A stretch of DNA of 64,000 nucleotides from Candidatus Harpocratesius repetitus (GCA_021498095.1 JAIZWK010000001.1:3845450-3909449); one strand, 5' to 3'. Counted from the stretch's first letter, positions 27,460 to 36,473 are shown. The notes: generated by a model not told the origin, from the sequence alone. Program-made: numbers and translations.

Positions 27460-27735
27460 GAGTTAGATGTGAGTTTACAGACAGTTATTATCCCTAAAAT
27501 ACGAAAAGAACTCCAATTTTATGTGAAAGCGGTAAATAAATCAACTCCTCCGATAAAAATTACATCGTATGGTTTAAAAATAGTCAATTCTGATTTTGAA
27601 ATTGTAATCATACCAAACAGTATTCAAAACATATGAGTCTGTTCACCTTTACCTAAAATCGATAACGATGGAGATGATTGTATTGCGTTTTATCCTAAAT
27701 TAAATTTAACCGAAGATTTAAGGAAACATGGATAA
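27460..27735 (+). pseudogene. Detached C-terminal domain of AlbA_2 gene
   Basis: This frame (LDVSLQTVIIPKIRKELQF YVKAVNKSTPP...) matches the C-terminal strands of the 25314 protein (LKVSLNPVTLAP..., AVNISTRPI). It is in another frame than the gene before it and has an internal TGA (in PNSIQNI-stop-VCSP). So the second AlbA_2 gene lost its C-terminal part by a frameshift in the A-rich stretch near 27445. Confidence 0.7.
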
Positions 27736-27807
27736 ATACTAATGATAGAAAATTCTATTTAAAAATTAGTGATCTTATTCTAAGTGATTGAAAATATGAA
27801 AAAAAAA

Positions 27808-28176
27808 TTATTCTATATCTTCATTATCAAGTGAATTAAACTGTTGTTTATTTTTATAGAAAATATCTTTCTCAGGAATTTTTCCATCAGCTTCATATAT
27901 TTCACAACCATGAATTTTGTTTTCAGCGATAAATAAAAATTCTTCTTTGCAATTTTCACATATAGCATCTAATTCTACAATAGAACCACTTTCATCAGAA
28001 GTATCGGCACCTAAATCTGGTGGAGAAACCCCAATCCTCAAACCTTTATAATTTGAAAAATTACATTTTTTGTGATAAAATCCGATTTCAAAAGATCCTC
28101 CTTCTACCATTAACTCAAACATTCCTTCTGCACATTCCCATTTCCCATTTAAGAAAAAGTCTCGATTATTTACCAT
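27808..28176 (-). CDS. Unknown soluble protein, 122 aa
   Basis: Acidic, strand-rich. Cys pairs are scattered (CKEE, CENC, CEIYEADG), one CxxC (ICENCKEE), so a metal site is possible but no standard ribbon is seen. No family recognised. Stands alone between the broken AlbA_2 gene and the operator-like palindromes. Confidence 0.5.
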   Translation of the reverse strand: MVNNRDFFLNGKWECAEGMFELMVEGGSFEIGFYHKKCNFSNYKGLRIGVSPPDLGADTSDESGSIVELDAICENCKEEFLFIAENKIHGCEIYEADGKIPEKDIFYKNKQQFNSLDNEDIE

Positions 28177-28317
28177 AAATTATGATAATATTTACATTAT
28201 TTTAATATTTATTATTCACTTTTCAGACATGCTTACTTTGTAGACATTTAAGTGACGGTTAAAAGAACTCTAACTTATATTTTTACTTTCGATAGACTCG
28301 TTGATTTTTTGTATCAT

Positions 28318-28482
28318 AAGTGTGATTACACTTGTATTACAGGAAAAAAGATAGAATTCGACACTTCTGATTTGGTATTTAAGGGTATTACAAGTGTGAT
28401 ACTTTTAGTACAACTTCCAAGGGGATCCGTTCTTCACGTATTACAAGTGTAATACGTGAATCTGTATCACTAGTGTGATACA
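28318..28482. promoter_or_regulatory. Operator-like palindrome cluster GTATYAC-N4-GTRATAC
   Basis: Four dyads. 28385-28402 (GTATTAC-AAGT-GTGATAC), 28435-28458 (10-nt perfect arms CACGTATTAC and GTAATACGTG around AAGT) and 28463-28482 (8-nt perfect arms TGTATCAC and GTGATACA around TAGT) share half-site and spacer; 28318-28333 (AAGTGT-GATT-ACACTT) is a relative. Centres are 53 and 26 nt apart, near whole or half multiples of helical turns. They lie in a gene-free stretch (28177-28626) before a small membrane-protein gene. A dimeric regulator is the likely ligand. Confidence 0.7.
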
Positions 28483-28626
28483 ATTGTATTATAAAATTAA
28501 TATTCAAATCAAAGAATTTATTTTGTTAAATCTATTAAAACATGGATTACGGTTCACTTTTTAATTCAATTTTTTTATTTATTAGTAAATATACTATTTT
28601 ATTAATAAAACATAATTGTTAATTAT

Positions 28627-28803
28627 ATGACATCTGAAATAGATTGGTCTAATATTATATCTTGGATCTCACTTTTTCTTTCAATTTTTGCTCTACTACT
28701 AAACTTTAAACAATTTAGCATTGAAAACAAACCCAAAATTGTTTCTACAGGAAGCATTAAATATAAAATTGTAAATATAAGAGGCTTTAGTAATTTTTTT
28801 TAA
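28627..28803 (+). CDS. Small single-TM protein or gene 5' part, 58 aa
   Basis: Reads MTSEIDWSNIISWISLFLS with one membrane helix (~9-26), then a short soluble tail. It may be complete, or the 5' part of a gene whose rest is the ORF at 29099, separated by ~295 nt that weakly resemble the dispersed repeat. Confidence 0.4.
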   Translation: MTSEIDWSNIISWISLFLSIFALLLNFKQFSIENKPKIVSTGSIKYKIVNIRGFSNFF

Positions 28804-29098
28804 TTTAATCAAAATCTATCTTTTGAGCCAATTTTCATGACAATACTTCCATGCATCCAATTATTATTTGAGTCGGTATTTTTACAATCTTAAATTCGAT
28901 TAATAATTTCATATTTTTATCATTTTTCTTTGAATTATTGACTTAATCTTATTTTTTTTCTTTAACTATCTTTCGACAAATTTAAAATTAGGATAGATTT
29001 GGGGATTGTGGAAAATTTAGAGAAGATTTTCGGATTTCCTTCAATTCTTTGAATTCTGCTATAACCTCATAAAACAATGTAAAAAAAAGCATTTTTTT

Positions 29099-29569
29099 AT
29101 GGTAAATAACGAAATTAAAGTTTATATAAGTAATAAGCACAAATCTAATTATATTATACAATCTATAATTCTTCGAATTAAATATGCTTATTTTTCAAAT
29201 AACAGAATCCTTAAATGGTTAACTCTTAAGAAATTAATTTTCAATAAAAAAGAAATGATTTTTGAAGGAAAAAATTCGCGATTGAACAAATTTCTTATTT
29301 CTGAAGGAAATAAAGTACCTTTAAATCTACCATTCAACTTGTCGAATACTCAAAAAATAATTATTGAAACAGAAAACATCGGTATATTTCTATCTTCATT
29401 TACAAAAAATCTTCAAAATGGACAGGTAATTTATAAAAAACCATATAAATTTCAAATTTGGATCGAAAATAATCATGGAAACAAATTTTCTCTGATAAAA
29501 CGATTGGGAATTCCAATTTGGATCGGTTTTTATCCAAAAAATTGTAAAAAAACTCAAATTAAATTCTAA
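29099..29569 (+). CDS. Unknown basic strand-rich protein, 156 aa
   Basis: Soluble, basic, strand-rich, without a recognised family. Its start has no clear promoter or ribosome site. With the TM fragment at 28627 it would make a membrane-anchored protein like the one at 24436 (TM helix followed by a strand-rich domain), so it may be the 3' part of an interrupted gene. Moderately sure it encodes or once encoded protein. Confidence 0.45.
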   Translation: MVNNEIKVYISNKHKSNYIIQSIILRIKYAYFSNNRILKWLTLKKLIFNKKEMIFEGKNSRLNKFLISEGNKVPLNLPFNLSNTQKIIIETENIGIFLSSFTKNLQNGQVIYKKPYKFQIWIENNHGNKFSLIKRLGIPIWIGFYPKNCKKTQIKF

Positions 29570-29706
29570 TATTGATGAGAAAAAATGATTTTTCTAAAAA
29601 AATTTTTATGATATTTTTTTCTTTACGTGTTTTTGAATATATATTTTTTTTTCACTTTGATACTCTTATTAAGTTAAGAAATCACGTTGAATATACTATC
29701 TACTAA

Positions 29707-32700
29707 TCAATAATTGATCTTTAACTCAATTTCATTAAGTAATTCATCGTTTACATGATATAATTTTGTAACTATTTTATCGTTCATTTTTAATGTATCA
29801 TCATGAAATGAAGTATATTCTTCAAATTTATTCCAGAATTGAATTATATTTGTAAAAACTTCCACATCTTGAATTTTGATTTTACTTTTTTTCATATAAT
29901 CTAAAAATTCGTCTTTTCCTTGCATTATACGTTGTAATAGTGAGAAATACTTATTTTTAAGAGAGATTCCTTGATTCATTTCAATATAATCTAAGAAAAT
30001 TTCAAGATCTTTCTTGAATTTCTTCCCTCTATCAATTAAATCTAAAGTGTTTTGTTCGAGATTCTTAATTAAATCCTTATTTTCATTACTAATTATAGGA
30101 ATAGGGAAATTTTTTATATCTCCGGAATTAAGTTTTGGAAATAATTGCTTTTTCGCATTTGCACTTCTTTTATTGTGAATATATGTCATTATTTTTGAAT
30201 TTAATAAACCTAAAATATAAATTAAAGAATAATTCATATTCTTTTGCGTTAGAACCGCACAGGTATTTTTTACAATTGCATCTTCAGGAATATATGATGC
30301 CCAAATAGTTGGATTTACAACTTGTCTCACGACTACTTTTTCTTCTTTAAAAATTTCTTCTTTTCTTGATTCTGCAAGATGATCTCCATAATCAATATAA
30401 CTGTCCTTTAAACCACTCATCCAATAATAGTTAAACTTATGTATATTAATTCCATCAATAAACATTCTATTATGTCGTTTAGTTTTTTTTGGACTGAGAT
30501 AAATATTCTTTTTCTTATCTTCAAGTGTCTGTTTTTTGGTTGGATCACTGAATGATCGTCCTTTTCCTGTTTGATATACTTTGACTCCAAAAATTATATT
30601 ATAGTATTTTTTCATAGGAACTGTAAATTCTTTTAAAAAGTGTAATTCATCTACTTTTAATCGTAATTTATTATCTAAATCACTAAATTTTAACGATGTA
30701 AATGTATTTTTTTCTAATTCAAATATAGACAACTTATTTCTATCTAAATTTTTTAAATCCTTCAATAATATTCCATGATTTTGTGTTTTATTTAATAACG
30801 TAAAAATACAGCAAGGATAATTCACTTCTTCAAAGATATCGTCCCCTAAATCTATAATTTTTATATTATGAGATCTATTTAGTAATAATTTTCGAACGTC
30901 AACAAAATCAGGCATTTCAATTATTCCGTTTGGAACAATATAACCTAAAACACCATTTTCAGATAATAAATTCAAGCCTTGTTCTATAAACATCTTGAAA
31001 GAATTAACTACTCTAAAAGATGATTTCTTATATTTTTCTTTTAAATACTCGAATGTTTTTGAATCAAATTTTGCACCCCAAGGTGGATTACCAATTACAA
31101 TGTCAAATTTTTGTTTATTTAATTTACCCTTAAAAGCATTTTCCCAAGAAAATGCTTTATTACCTGCAAATTCTGGATCATCAATTAAAGAATTTCCACA
31201 TTTTATATAATCATTTAAATTTGTTAATTTTTCATTCTTTCTACATATTTTAAAGAAGATAGACAGTTTTGTAATTTCGACTGATTCTGCGTTCAAGTCT
31301 ACACCAAAGATATTATTCATTATAATCCATTTAATTTCTTGAATTTCATTAAATTGAGTCATTTGAACGAATTTTACCTTCTTTTTCCCTTTATACCCTT
31401 TTCCACGATCTTTTTTAACAACAGAATATTCTGTTTCAAAATCACCTCTTGCAATTTTAAAGTCAAGAATTTCACGTTTAATTTCTAACAAAATTTCAAT
31501 TGATTTCAGCAAAAATGCACCAGATCCACAAGAGATGTCAACAATTTTCATTTCTTTTATTTTTCTATCTAATTTTTCAATAGAATCACTATATTCATCA
31601 ATAAGAGTTAAAATAGAATTGCTTCCAGATTTTGACAAATATGGTATTATTGTATTTCGACAAATATAATCAGTAATATATTCTGGAGTATAATAGATTC
31701 CATCGGTCTTTCTTTTTGTGATTTCTGCTTCTTCTCGTAAAATTTCAATATCTGAAATTGATTGCTCGAAAATATGTCCTAATATCTCAACAGAAACTTC
31801 AGAATTAAAGTCGAATGATCCCATAATTAATATGTTTTTTATGATGGGATTGATTTTTCCTTCAAAAACGTTAAAAATTTTTTCAACATCAGAATTTAAA
31901 GTAGGATTCTCCTTTAATTTGGAATTTTCATCAAACTCTTTGAAGAATTCTTCAGATCTTAAATCCCTAAAAGACAGATTCTTTGGGAATATCTCTTTAA
32001 AAAGTTCACCATTAAATCCAAATAATTTAATAGGGTGATCTGACCCTTGATCTAGTTTCCTAAATAACTCTCCAATTATTTTTGATATAAATATAGATTC
32101 TTCATCGAAGATTAAAGGATTTTCTAATAATTTCAGAATAGTCCTCTGAACGATTTGTTTTTCCATTTTACCTGTGCTTTCTGCAAAAAATATAAAAATC
32201 ATTCGATTTAAAAAAAGTTGAGCATATCTAATTGAGGTTTTTCTATCAAAACCACATAATTCATATTCTTTGATTAAATATAATCGAGTTTCGTGAAATA
32301 TTTTATAAAATTCATTAGAAAATTCCTTCTCTTCACTTTTTGTTTCATAAGTCAATTCATCATGAAAGTTTTCATCAAATATTGATTTCTTTGAGAATAA
32401 TGCAATAAATTCTTTCAATTGGTTAATATCATCAGCTATTTTTAAAAATTTAAAATAATAAAATCTTTTTAGACCTGTGTGCAAATTTAATAAAATAAAA
32501 TCGTTATAATTTGTACATACTCCAAATGGTATTTGATGAAAACTGATATATGACCAGAGTTGCTCTATTGGTGTCTTTCTTCCAAATTTCGTTCTATTTT
32601 GCTTTTTGAATAAATCTTTTGTTTTTAATCCTTTTACTTCAAAACATACACCATAATGGTTAGTTTTTTGATTAATTATTGCAAATTCCATATTATCTTT

Positions 32701-32916
32701 CTCATGAGAAAGACTTTCAAGACTTATATCATAATTTAAAATATTTTTCAAGATAATGTTTGCAAATTCTAAATAAGCATTCTTTTCACTTTCTAGTTTT
32801 CCCTCATTAATGTATTCAAGCCATTTCTCCGCATTTTTTATTTGTTTTGTGTTTAATTCAATGTTATTCAAAATCTTTTTTATTGCTTTATTAGAGTACA
32901 GATTAGGTTTCATCAT
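29707..32916 (-). CDS. Type IIG restriction-modification enzyme
   Basis: 1069 residues combining nuclease, adenine methyltransferase and target recognition in one chain (Eco57I-like). N-terminal PD-(D/E)xK core ends in CFEVKG (Glu93-x-Lys95). After a helical linker the methylase starts with YYTPEYITDYI; SAM motif I is DISCGSGAFL (~460-469) and catalytic motif IV is IGNPPWG (~607-613), typical for N6-adenine methylation. Residues ~740-1000 form the recognition domain (SPKKTKRHNRMFIDG, YSLIYILGLLNSKI) and the C-terminus is helical. Target sequence cannot be read. It needs no separate methylase or nuclease gene, and none is beside it. Confidence 0.9.
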   Translation of the reverse strand: MMKPNLYSNKAIKKILNNIELNTKQIKNAEKWLEYINEGKLESEKNAYLEFANIILKNILNYDISLESLSHEKDNMEFAIINQKTNHYGVCFEVKGLKTKDLFKKQNRTKFGRKTPIEQLWSYISFHQIPFGVCTNYNDFILLNLHTGLKRFYYFKFLKIADDINQLKEFIALFSKKSIFDENFHDELTYETKSEEKEFSNEFYKIFHETRLYLIKEYELCGFDRKTSIRYAQLFLNRMIFIFFAESTGKMEKQIVQRTILKLLENPLIFDEESIFISKIIGELFRKLDQGSDHPIKLFGFNGELFKEIFPKNLSFRDLRSEEFFKEFDENSKLKENPTLNSDVEKIFNVFEGKINPIIKNILIMGSFDFNSEVSVEILGHIFEQSISDIEILREEAEITKRKTDGIYYTPEYITDYICRNTIIPYLSKSGSNSILTLIDEYSDSIEKLDRKIKEMKIVDISCGSGAFLLKSIEILLEIKREILDFKIARGDFETEYSVVKKDRGKGYKGKKKVKFVQMTQFNEIQEIKWIIMNNIFGVDLNAESVEITKLSIFFKICRKNEKLTNLNDYIKCGNSLIDDPEFAGNKAFSWENAFKGKLNKQKFDIVIGNPPWGAKFDSKTFEYLKEKYKKSSFRVVNSFKMFIEQGLNLLSENGVLGYIVPNGIIEMPDFVDVRKLLLNRSHNIKIIDLGDDIFEEVNYPCCIFTLLNKTQNHGILLKDLKNLDRNKLSIFELEKNTFTSLKFSDLDNKLRLKVDELHFLKEFTVPMKKYYNIIFGVKVYQTGKGRSFSDPTKKQTLEDKKKNIYLSPKKTKRHNRMFIDGINIHKFNYYWMSGLKDSYIDYGDHLAESRKEEIFKEEKVVVRQVVNPTIWASYIPEDAIVKNTCAVLTQKNMNYSLIYILGLLNSKIMTYIHNKRSANAKKQLFPKLNSGDIKNFPIPIISNENKDLIKNLEQNTLDLIDRGKKFKKDLEIFLDYIEMNQGISLKNKYFSLLQRIMQGKDEFLDYMKKSKIKIQDVEVFTNIIQFWNKFEEYTSFHDDTLKMNDKIVTKLYHVNDELLNEIELKINY

Positions 32917-33674
32917 TTTTCCTCAAGATAACTATAATATATTCTCTATTCAACATATAATAAAATTTACTTCGATTTTTTTTATGATTCATCAATCTCG
33001 GAATACAATTATAATATGGAAAACCTTACTACAGGGAGTTTTTTTCTAGATTTTTCATTACAATTTAGTTTGTCCCAACTTGCGATTTCCCCTTCTGCAC
33101 TTTACAATCCTACCCTTTTGGATTTTTTTAAGTAGTAAAAAGAAGTCCTGCAGCTATTTTTTCATACTTTTTCATTGAAGGATTGTAAACCCTTTTGCGA
33201 TTTTTGAAGAATTGAAGGTTTTGTAAAAATGCAAAATATATCTACAATCGCTGTAATGCATTTACAAGCACTACGTCTACAGAATGATTTGAGAGATTTA
33301 TGAATGATCGTAAACTCTTCTAACTCACATTTTCGTAGAATTGAGCAACCGAAAGAGAAAAAACGATTTTCTTTTTTTTATCATCCTGTTGTAAAGACCC
33401 CCTCTAGATAATTACCCATTTTCGGGTAATGAATATTATAGTATATATTTTTTAAATAAATTTGCTAACAGAAATATGTTAGTATTCTTTTGGCGATTAA
33501 AATTGATTTACGAACGATCGTAAACTCAATCCAAACGTATTTTCATTGATAATTTCTATTTATGGTGATGGTTATTAACTAATCTAAAAATCAACAAAAA
33601 ATTTTGATCTTCAGGTCAAATAAAAAAAAGAATAATGCTATCGTATTTATGTTAGCATAAGAAAAAAAGTTAGT
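32917..33674. other. Gene-free stretch with short direct repeats
   Basis: I see no gene here. It carries GATCGTAAACTC twice (33306-33317 and 33516-33527), in the second copy inside CGAACGATCGTAAACTC, and related GATTGTAAACCC near 33182. A run of GC-richer sequence (CCCCCTCTAGATAATTACCCATTTTCGGGTAAT) around 33400 includes the dyad ATTACCC/GGGTAAT. It may belong to a small integrated element with 33675-35068. Confidence 0.4.
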
Positions 33675-34058
33675 TTATGGTGTTCGCTTCTTCTTTTTCT
33701 TCTTATATCTCTGCTGAAGCCCTGCCTTTCGTGATTTTCCTGCAAAACCACCTCTTCCTAATGTATCTACTTCAAGATAGTCATATCGATCGGGTGAATG
33801 AAGCCATCTTTCATCTTTAACAACTTGTTTATTCTGTTCAGACATATCTTTGAGTTTAGCTCGAGTAGATCGTTTCGCTTGTGCTTTTCGAGCTTCAGCT
33901 CTCGCGATCTTCCTGTATTTCTTTTTTCTACTTTTATGATTAAGTAGTCTTATAGTCTCAGAACTTCTGCTGTAACGAGTTACGAGAACATCTCTAAGTT
34001 CTCCTCGAATTTTTCTTTTACATTGATAAACGTGTGGATAGATTGTTTGTTTACTCAT
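33675..34058 (-). CDS. Highly basic unknown protein, 127 aa
   Basis: Rich in Arg/Lys throughout (HKSRKKKYRKIARAEARKAQ, C-terminal QQRYKKKKKKRTP), likely nucleic-acid-binding. No family recognised. A TATA-like TATTTTATAAT precedes the start on the minus strand. The repeat cluster 34087-34358 lies directly upstream. Confidence 0.55.
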   Translation of the reverse strand: MSKQTIYPHVYQCKRKIRGELRDVLVTRYSRSSETIRLLNHKSRKKKYRKIARAEARKAQAKRSTRAKLKDMSEQNKQVVKDERWLHSPDRYDYLEVDTLGRGGFAGKSRKAGLQQRYKKKKKKRTP

Positions 34059-34086
34059 AATATAATTATAAAATACGGAGATTTAA

Positions 34087-34358
34087 ATGCTTTGAACAAA
34101 TTACGTGTGTTAAATAAGTAATTTAGTGCGTAATTCACTTATTTTATGCTTTTAACAAGCTACGTCTATTAAAAAATATTTTTCATCCTGCAGTTCTCTA
34201 AATTTGCTAAAAATGTTTCAATATTGCTTTTATTCTCTCGATTCGTTCAAAACAGTTTGTAGTTCTCTTAGTTTGTTCAAAGCACACTACTGTTTTCCAA
34301 ATTTGTTTTAAAACGTTTCTATCCTGCTGTGGTTCTCTAAATTCGTTCAAAGCATTTG
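34087..34358. repeat. AATTYGTTCAAAGCA repeat cluster, both orientations
   Basis: Two units in inverted orientation (ATGCTTTGAACAAATTACGT at 34087 and ATGCTTTTAACAAGCTACGT at 34146, 59 nt apart) and about five degenerate units in direct orientation (34195, 34236, 34262, 34293, 34330), most preceded by a TTCTCT box. All lie in the gene-free space 34059-34537 between divergent small genes. Layout resembles an iteron origin or a multi-site operator. Confidence 0.6.
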
Positions 34359-34453
34359 TACTGAACAATTTCAGTCAAAAATTAGTTAAAAAAACTTTTG
34401 TTCCTGCTCCTGCAAAAAATCTTATACTTTTTTTTACTATTTTTTGCTATCTA

Positions 34454-34496
34454 ATACTACTTATTCTTACTTTATACTACTCATTCTTACTCTATA
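34454..34496 (+). repeat. TACTAC(T)TATTCTTAC repeats
   Basis: Two imperfect units, TACTACTTATTCTTACTTTA and TACTACTCATTCTTACTCTA, end about 40 nt before the gene at 34538. They match the units at 4400-4470 in the large element, so a common binding factor is possible. Confidence 0.5.
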
Positions 34497-34537
34497 AGAG
34501 AATAAGTCAAATTGTAATCCAATTTAATCAAGAACTT

Positions 34538-34780
34538 ATGCTCAAGCAAGGATTTTTACAATATTTAAAAAATCATTGGCGCGATCATCACCCGTTTTAT
34601 CATTATAAAAAATCAGCGTTGGATTTCTTATTGAATAGAAATATTCAGCCAACTCGAAAAAACATTAAACAATTTTCGGGTGTTGCAATTAGTTTTACAA
34701 GTAGATTGCTCAAAGCAAAAAAAATTAAAAAATATGCACAGACGGTGTATCTGATCATTGATGAAAAAAAAAGATGGTGA
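34538..34780 (+). CDS. Small basic protein, 80 aa
   Basis: Basic and helical with a His-rich start (NHWRDHHPFYHYKKS) and a stretch that could be a helix-turn-helix (TRKNIKQFSGVAISFTSRLL). Probably a DNA-binding protein of a small element. Preceded by the TATTCTTAC units. The next ORF starts 9 nt after its stop. Confidence 0.5.
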   Translation: MLKQGFLQYLKNHWRDHHPFYHYKKSALDFLLNRNIQPTRKNIKQFSGVAISFTSRLLKAKKIKKYAQTVYLIIDEKKRW

Positions 34781-34789
34781 AGTTCGATT

Positions 34790-35068
34790 ATGATTCTGTG
34801 TCTAACTAAGCCAAAATCACGAAAATCTGTGATAGTACGCGCTAAATCTCGAATAATTTTGCCAACTTTTTATCAGATTGGCTTCTTTGAGCTTGAGCGC
34901 AAGATAATAATTATGTTGTCTAACGATAGATTGACGAAAGTTCAAGTTCGTGCATTAGAACATAGTTTAGATGATCTACATAGCATTAAATACTCAATTG
35001 CAGAGATTCAACAGCAGATTCATGAGATGTTTAATAATACTTGCAATGTTGAATTAATGAAAGTATGA
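34790..35068 (+). CDS. Small unknown protein, up to 92 aa
   Basis: Frame from ATG 34790; an internal start at 34913 (MLSNDRLTKVQ) would give 51 residues with a coiled-coil profile and is as likely. The first 40 residues are basic and hydrophobic. Co-transcription with the 34538 gene is likely from the 9-nt gap. No family recognised. Confidence 0.4.
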   Translation: MILCLTKPKSRKSVIVRAKSRIILPTFYQIGFFELERKIIIMLSNDRLTKVQVRALEHSLDDLHSIKYSIAEIQQQIHEMFNNTCNVELMKV

Positions 35069-35125
35069 TTGTTAATAAATCATCAATATGTATTTTTTAA
35101 TTTCTTATATATAAAATAAATAGTA

Positions 35126-36091
35126 ATGAATCGTATCCATAATTTACTCGATCAACTAGATAAAGAATTACTTAGTGAAGAACCTAAAATACTTAAATGT
35201 ATGAAAATGGGGCGACTTGTAGCTAAATATTATAATGACACCACTGTTTTAGAATGGATAAATAAAGAACTAAATGGTTATGTCCAAACTGATAAGTTAC
35301 TTGAAAAATCTAATTTACCCAAATATAGATTATTAACATGTATGTTAAAAACACCTTATTTTGAACAACATCCAATAGGATGGAATCAAGCTCTACAAAT
35401 CAAAGGAAATAGGTTTGATAAAATGCCCGATTTCAGTTTTTTGGGGAGTTTATCGCAGGTAATTGACTTATCAAAAAAAGAAATAATCGATTTTACTCGT
35501 GATCTTAATGGAGCTAATTATACTCTTGTAATCAACGGGAGTGAATTTAAAAATGTAATTATGGGTGTTACATTAAAACTTTTAGATTATGTTAATGAAA
35601 AAATGGAATCATTGGGGAATACTCTTGAAGATACTTGTTTAATGAATATTTTCAATAAGTTTCACGGTATAGCAAAGAGATTAGAGAATAGATATGATAA
35701 TCGTCCAACAATAATAATTGAAAACGAATACGATGTTCAAGATTTACTTAATGCTCTTTTATATGAACATTTTGATTCCATTCAGGTTGAAGAATATGGA
35801 CACATGTATGCAGGAAAGCGACCCAGAGTTGATTTTTTTTTGAGATATGATGAAATTGCTATAGAAGTAAAGTGTGTAAGAGATTCAAATCATGCAAATA
35901 GAATCTTAAGAGAAGAAATAATCTTAGATATTGCATATTACTCTAAAAGAAAGGAATTTAAACACCTATACTTCTTTATTTATGATCCTAAGTCACTTCT
36001 ATTAAATAGAACTGATTTTATCAAAGATTTAGAAGAAAATGTCCCCGAGAATTACTCTTCAATTAAAATTGTAATCAAACCAGATTTATAA
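35126..36091 (+). CDS. AbiTii-like protein fused to PD-(D/E)xK nuclease
   Basis: 321 residues. The N-terminal ~75 residues match the pattern of the AbiTii abortive-infection domain: a helix with LKCMKMGRLVAKYYND, then LEWINKELNGY and LPKYRLL. The C-terminal ~100 residues are a restriction-like core with Asp236 (RVDFFL), Glu247-x-Lys249 (IAIEVKCVRD). A helical middle joins them. The architecture suggests an abortive-infection effector that cuts nucleic acid; the target is unknown. A dead copy stands at 19201. The following gene, present in both copies, is broken here. Confidence 0.75.
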   Translation: MNRIHNLLDQLDKELLSEEPKILKCMKMGRLVAKYYNDTTVLEWINKELNGYVQTDKLLEKSNLPKYRLLTCMLKTPYFEQHPIGWNQALQIKGNRFDKMPDFSFLGSLSQVIDLSKKEIIDFTRDLNGANYTLVINGSEFKNVIMGVTLKLLDYVNEKMESLGNTLEDTCLMNIFNKFHGIAKRLENRYDNRPTIIIENEYDVQDLLNALLYEHFDSIQVEEYGHMYAGKRPRVDFFLRYDEIAIEVKCVRDSNHANRILREEIILDIAYYSKRKEFKHLYFFIYDPKSLLLNRTDFIKDLEENVPENYSSIKIVIKPDL

Positions 36092-36313
36092 CCTATGAAA
36101 TTGAGATCATGTAATTCTACTCCATTTTTTCTATCTTTAATCCCTTAGAAAAAAAGCATCTGAGAATTGAAAACTCTGAATTTATTCGTATGTAGATGTA
36201 TGAGATGCGTTCATCGTATAAAATGATTGAAATTAGGTGCGATGACAGACGGATATTTAAGATATTCTTACATTATTTATGAATTATAAATATAAGGCAA
36301 ATAATGTAAAGAT

Positions 36314-36473
36314 TTAGAAACATGTGTAATGATTAGAAACTCTGTCATTAAGGATTTTCAAGAACGGAGAAAAAAATAGCAGAAATAATGAATTTTAACC
36401 CCCCTATATTTCAAAAAGAGAATCGTGAAACTGAAAAGATTAGAAATTGGTTTAGAGAAAAATATAATCTCCA
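36314..36473 (+). pseudogene. Truncated copy of the 20380 gene
   Basis: Near-identical to the first ~55 codons of 20380-20988. The ATG has become TTA, one A of the A-run before 36380 is missing, and the match stops at 36473. A short chance frame (36388-36699) spans the junction. The rest of the gap 36092-36809 holds the duplicated spacer and, on the minus strand (36452-36601), a 49-codon frame that looks like a remnant of another gene. Confidence 0.85.

Larger units (their letters stand above)
35070..36473 (+). repeat. 1.4-kb direct duplication, copy 2
   Basis: Counterpart of 19141-20540. Here the first gene is intact and the second is broken, the reverse of copy 1. The match starts around TTAATAAATCATCAATA and ends at TATAATCTC, after which unrelated DNA (with a short minus-strand frame, 36452-36601) follows. 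The copies are direct repeats 16 kb apart. Confidence 0.9.

Noticed and set aside
28252..28452. 66-aa plus-strand ORF
   Set aside because: It is made of the operator-like palindromes and has no protein-like pattern.
31718..32038. 106-aa plus-strand ORF within the restriction-modification gene
   Set aside because: Shadow frame of the type IIG gene on the opposite strand.
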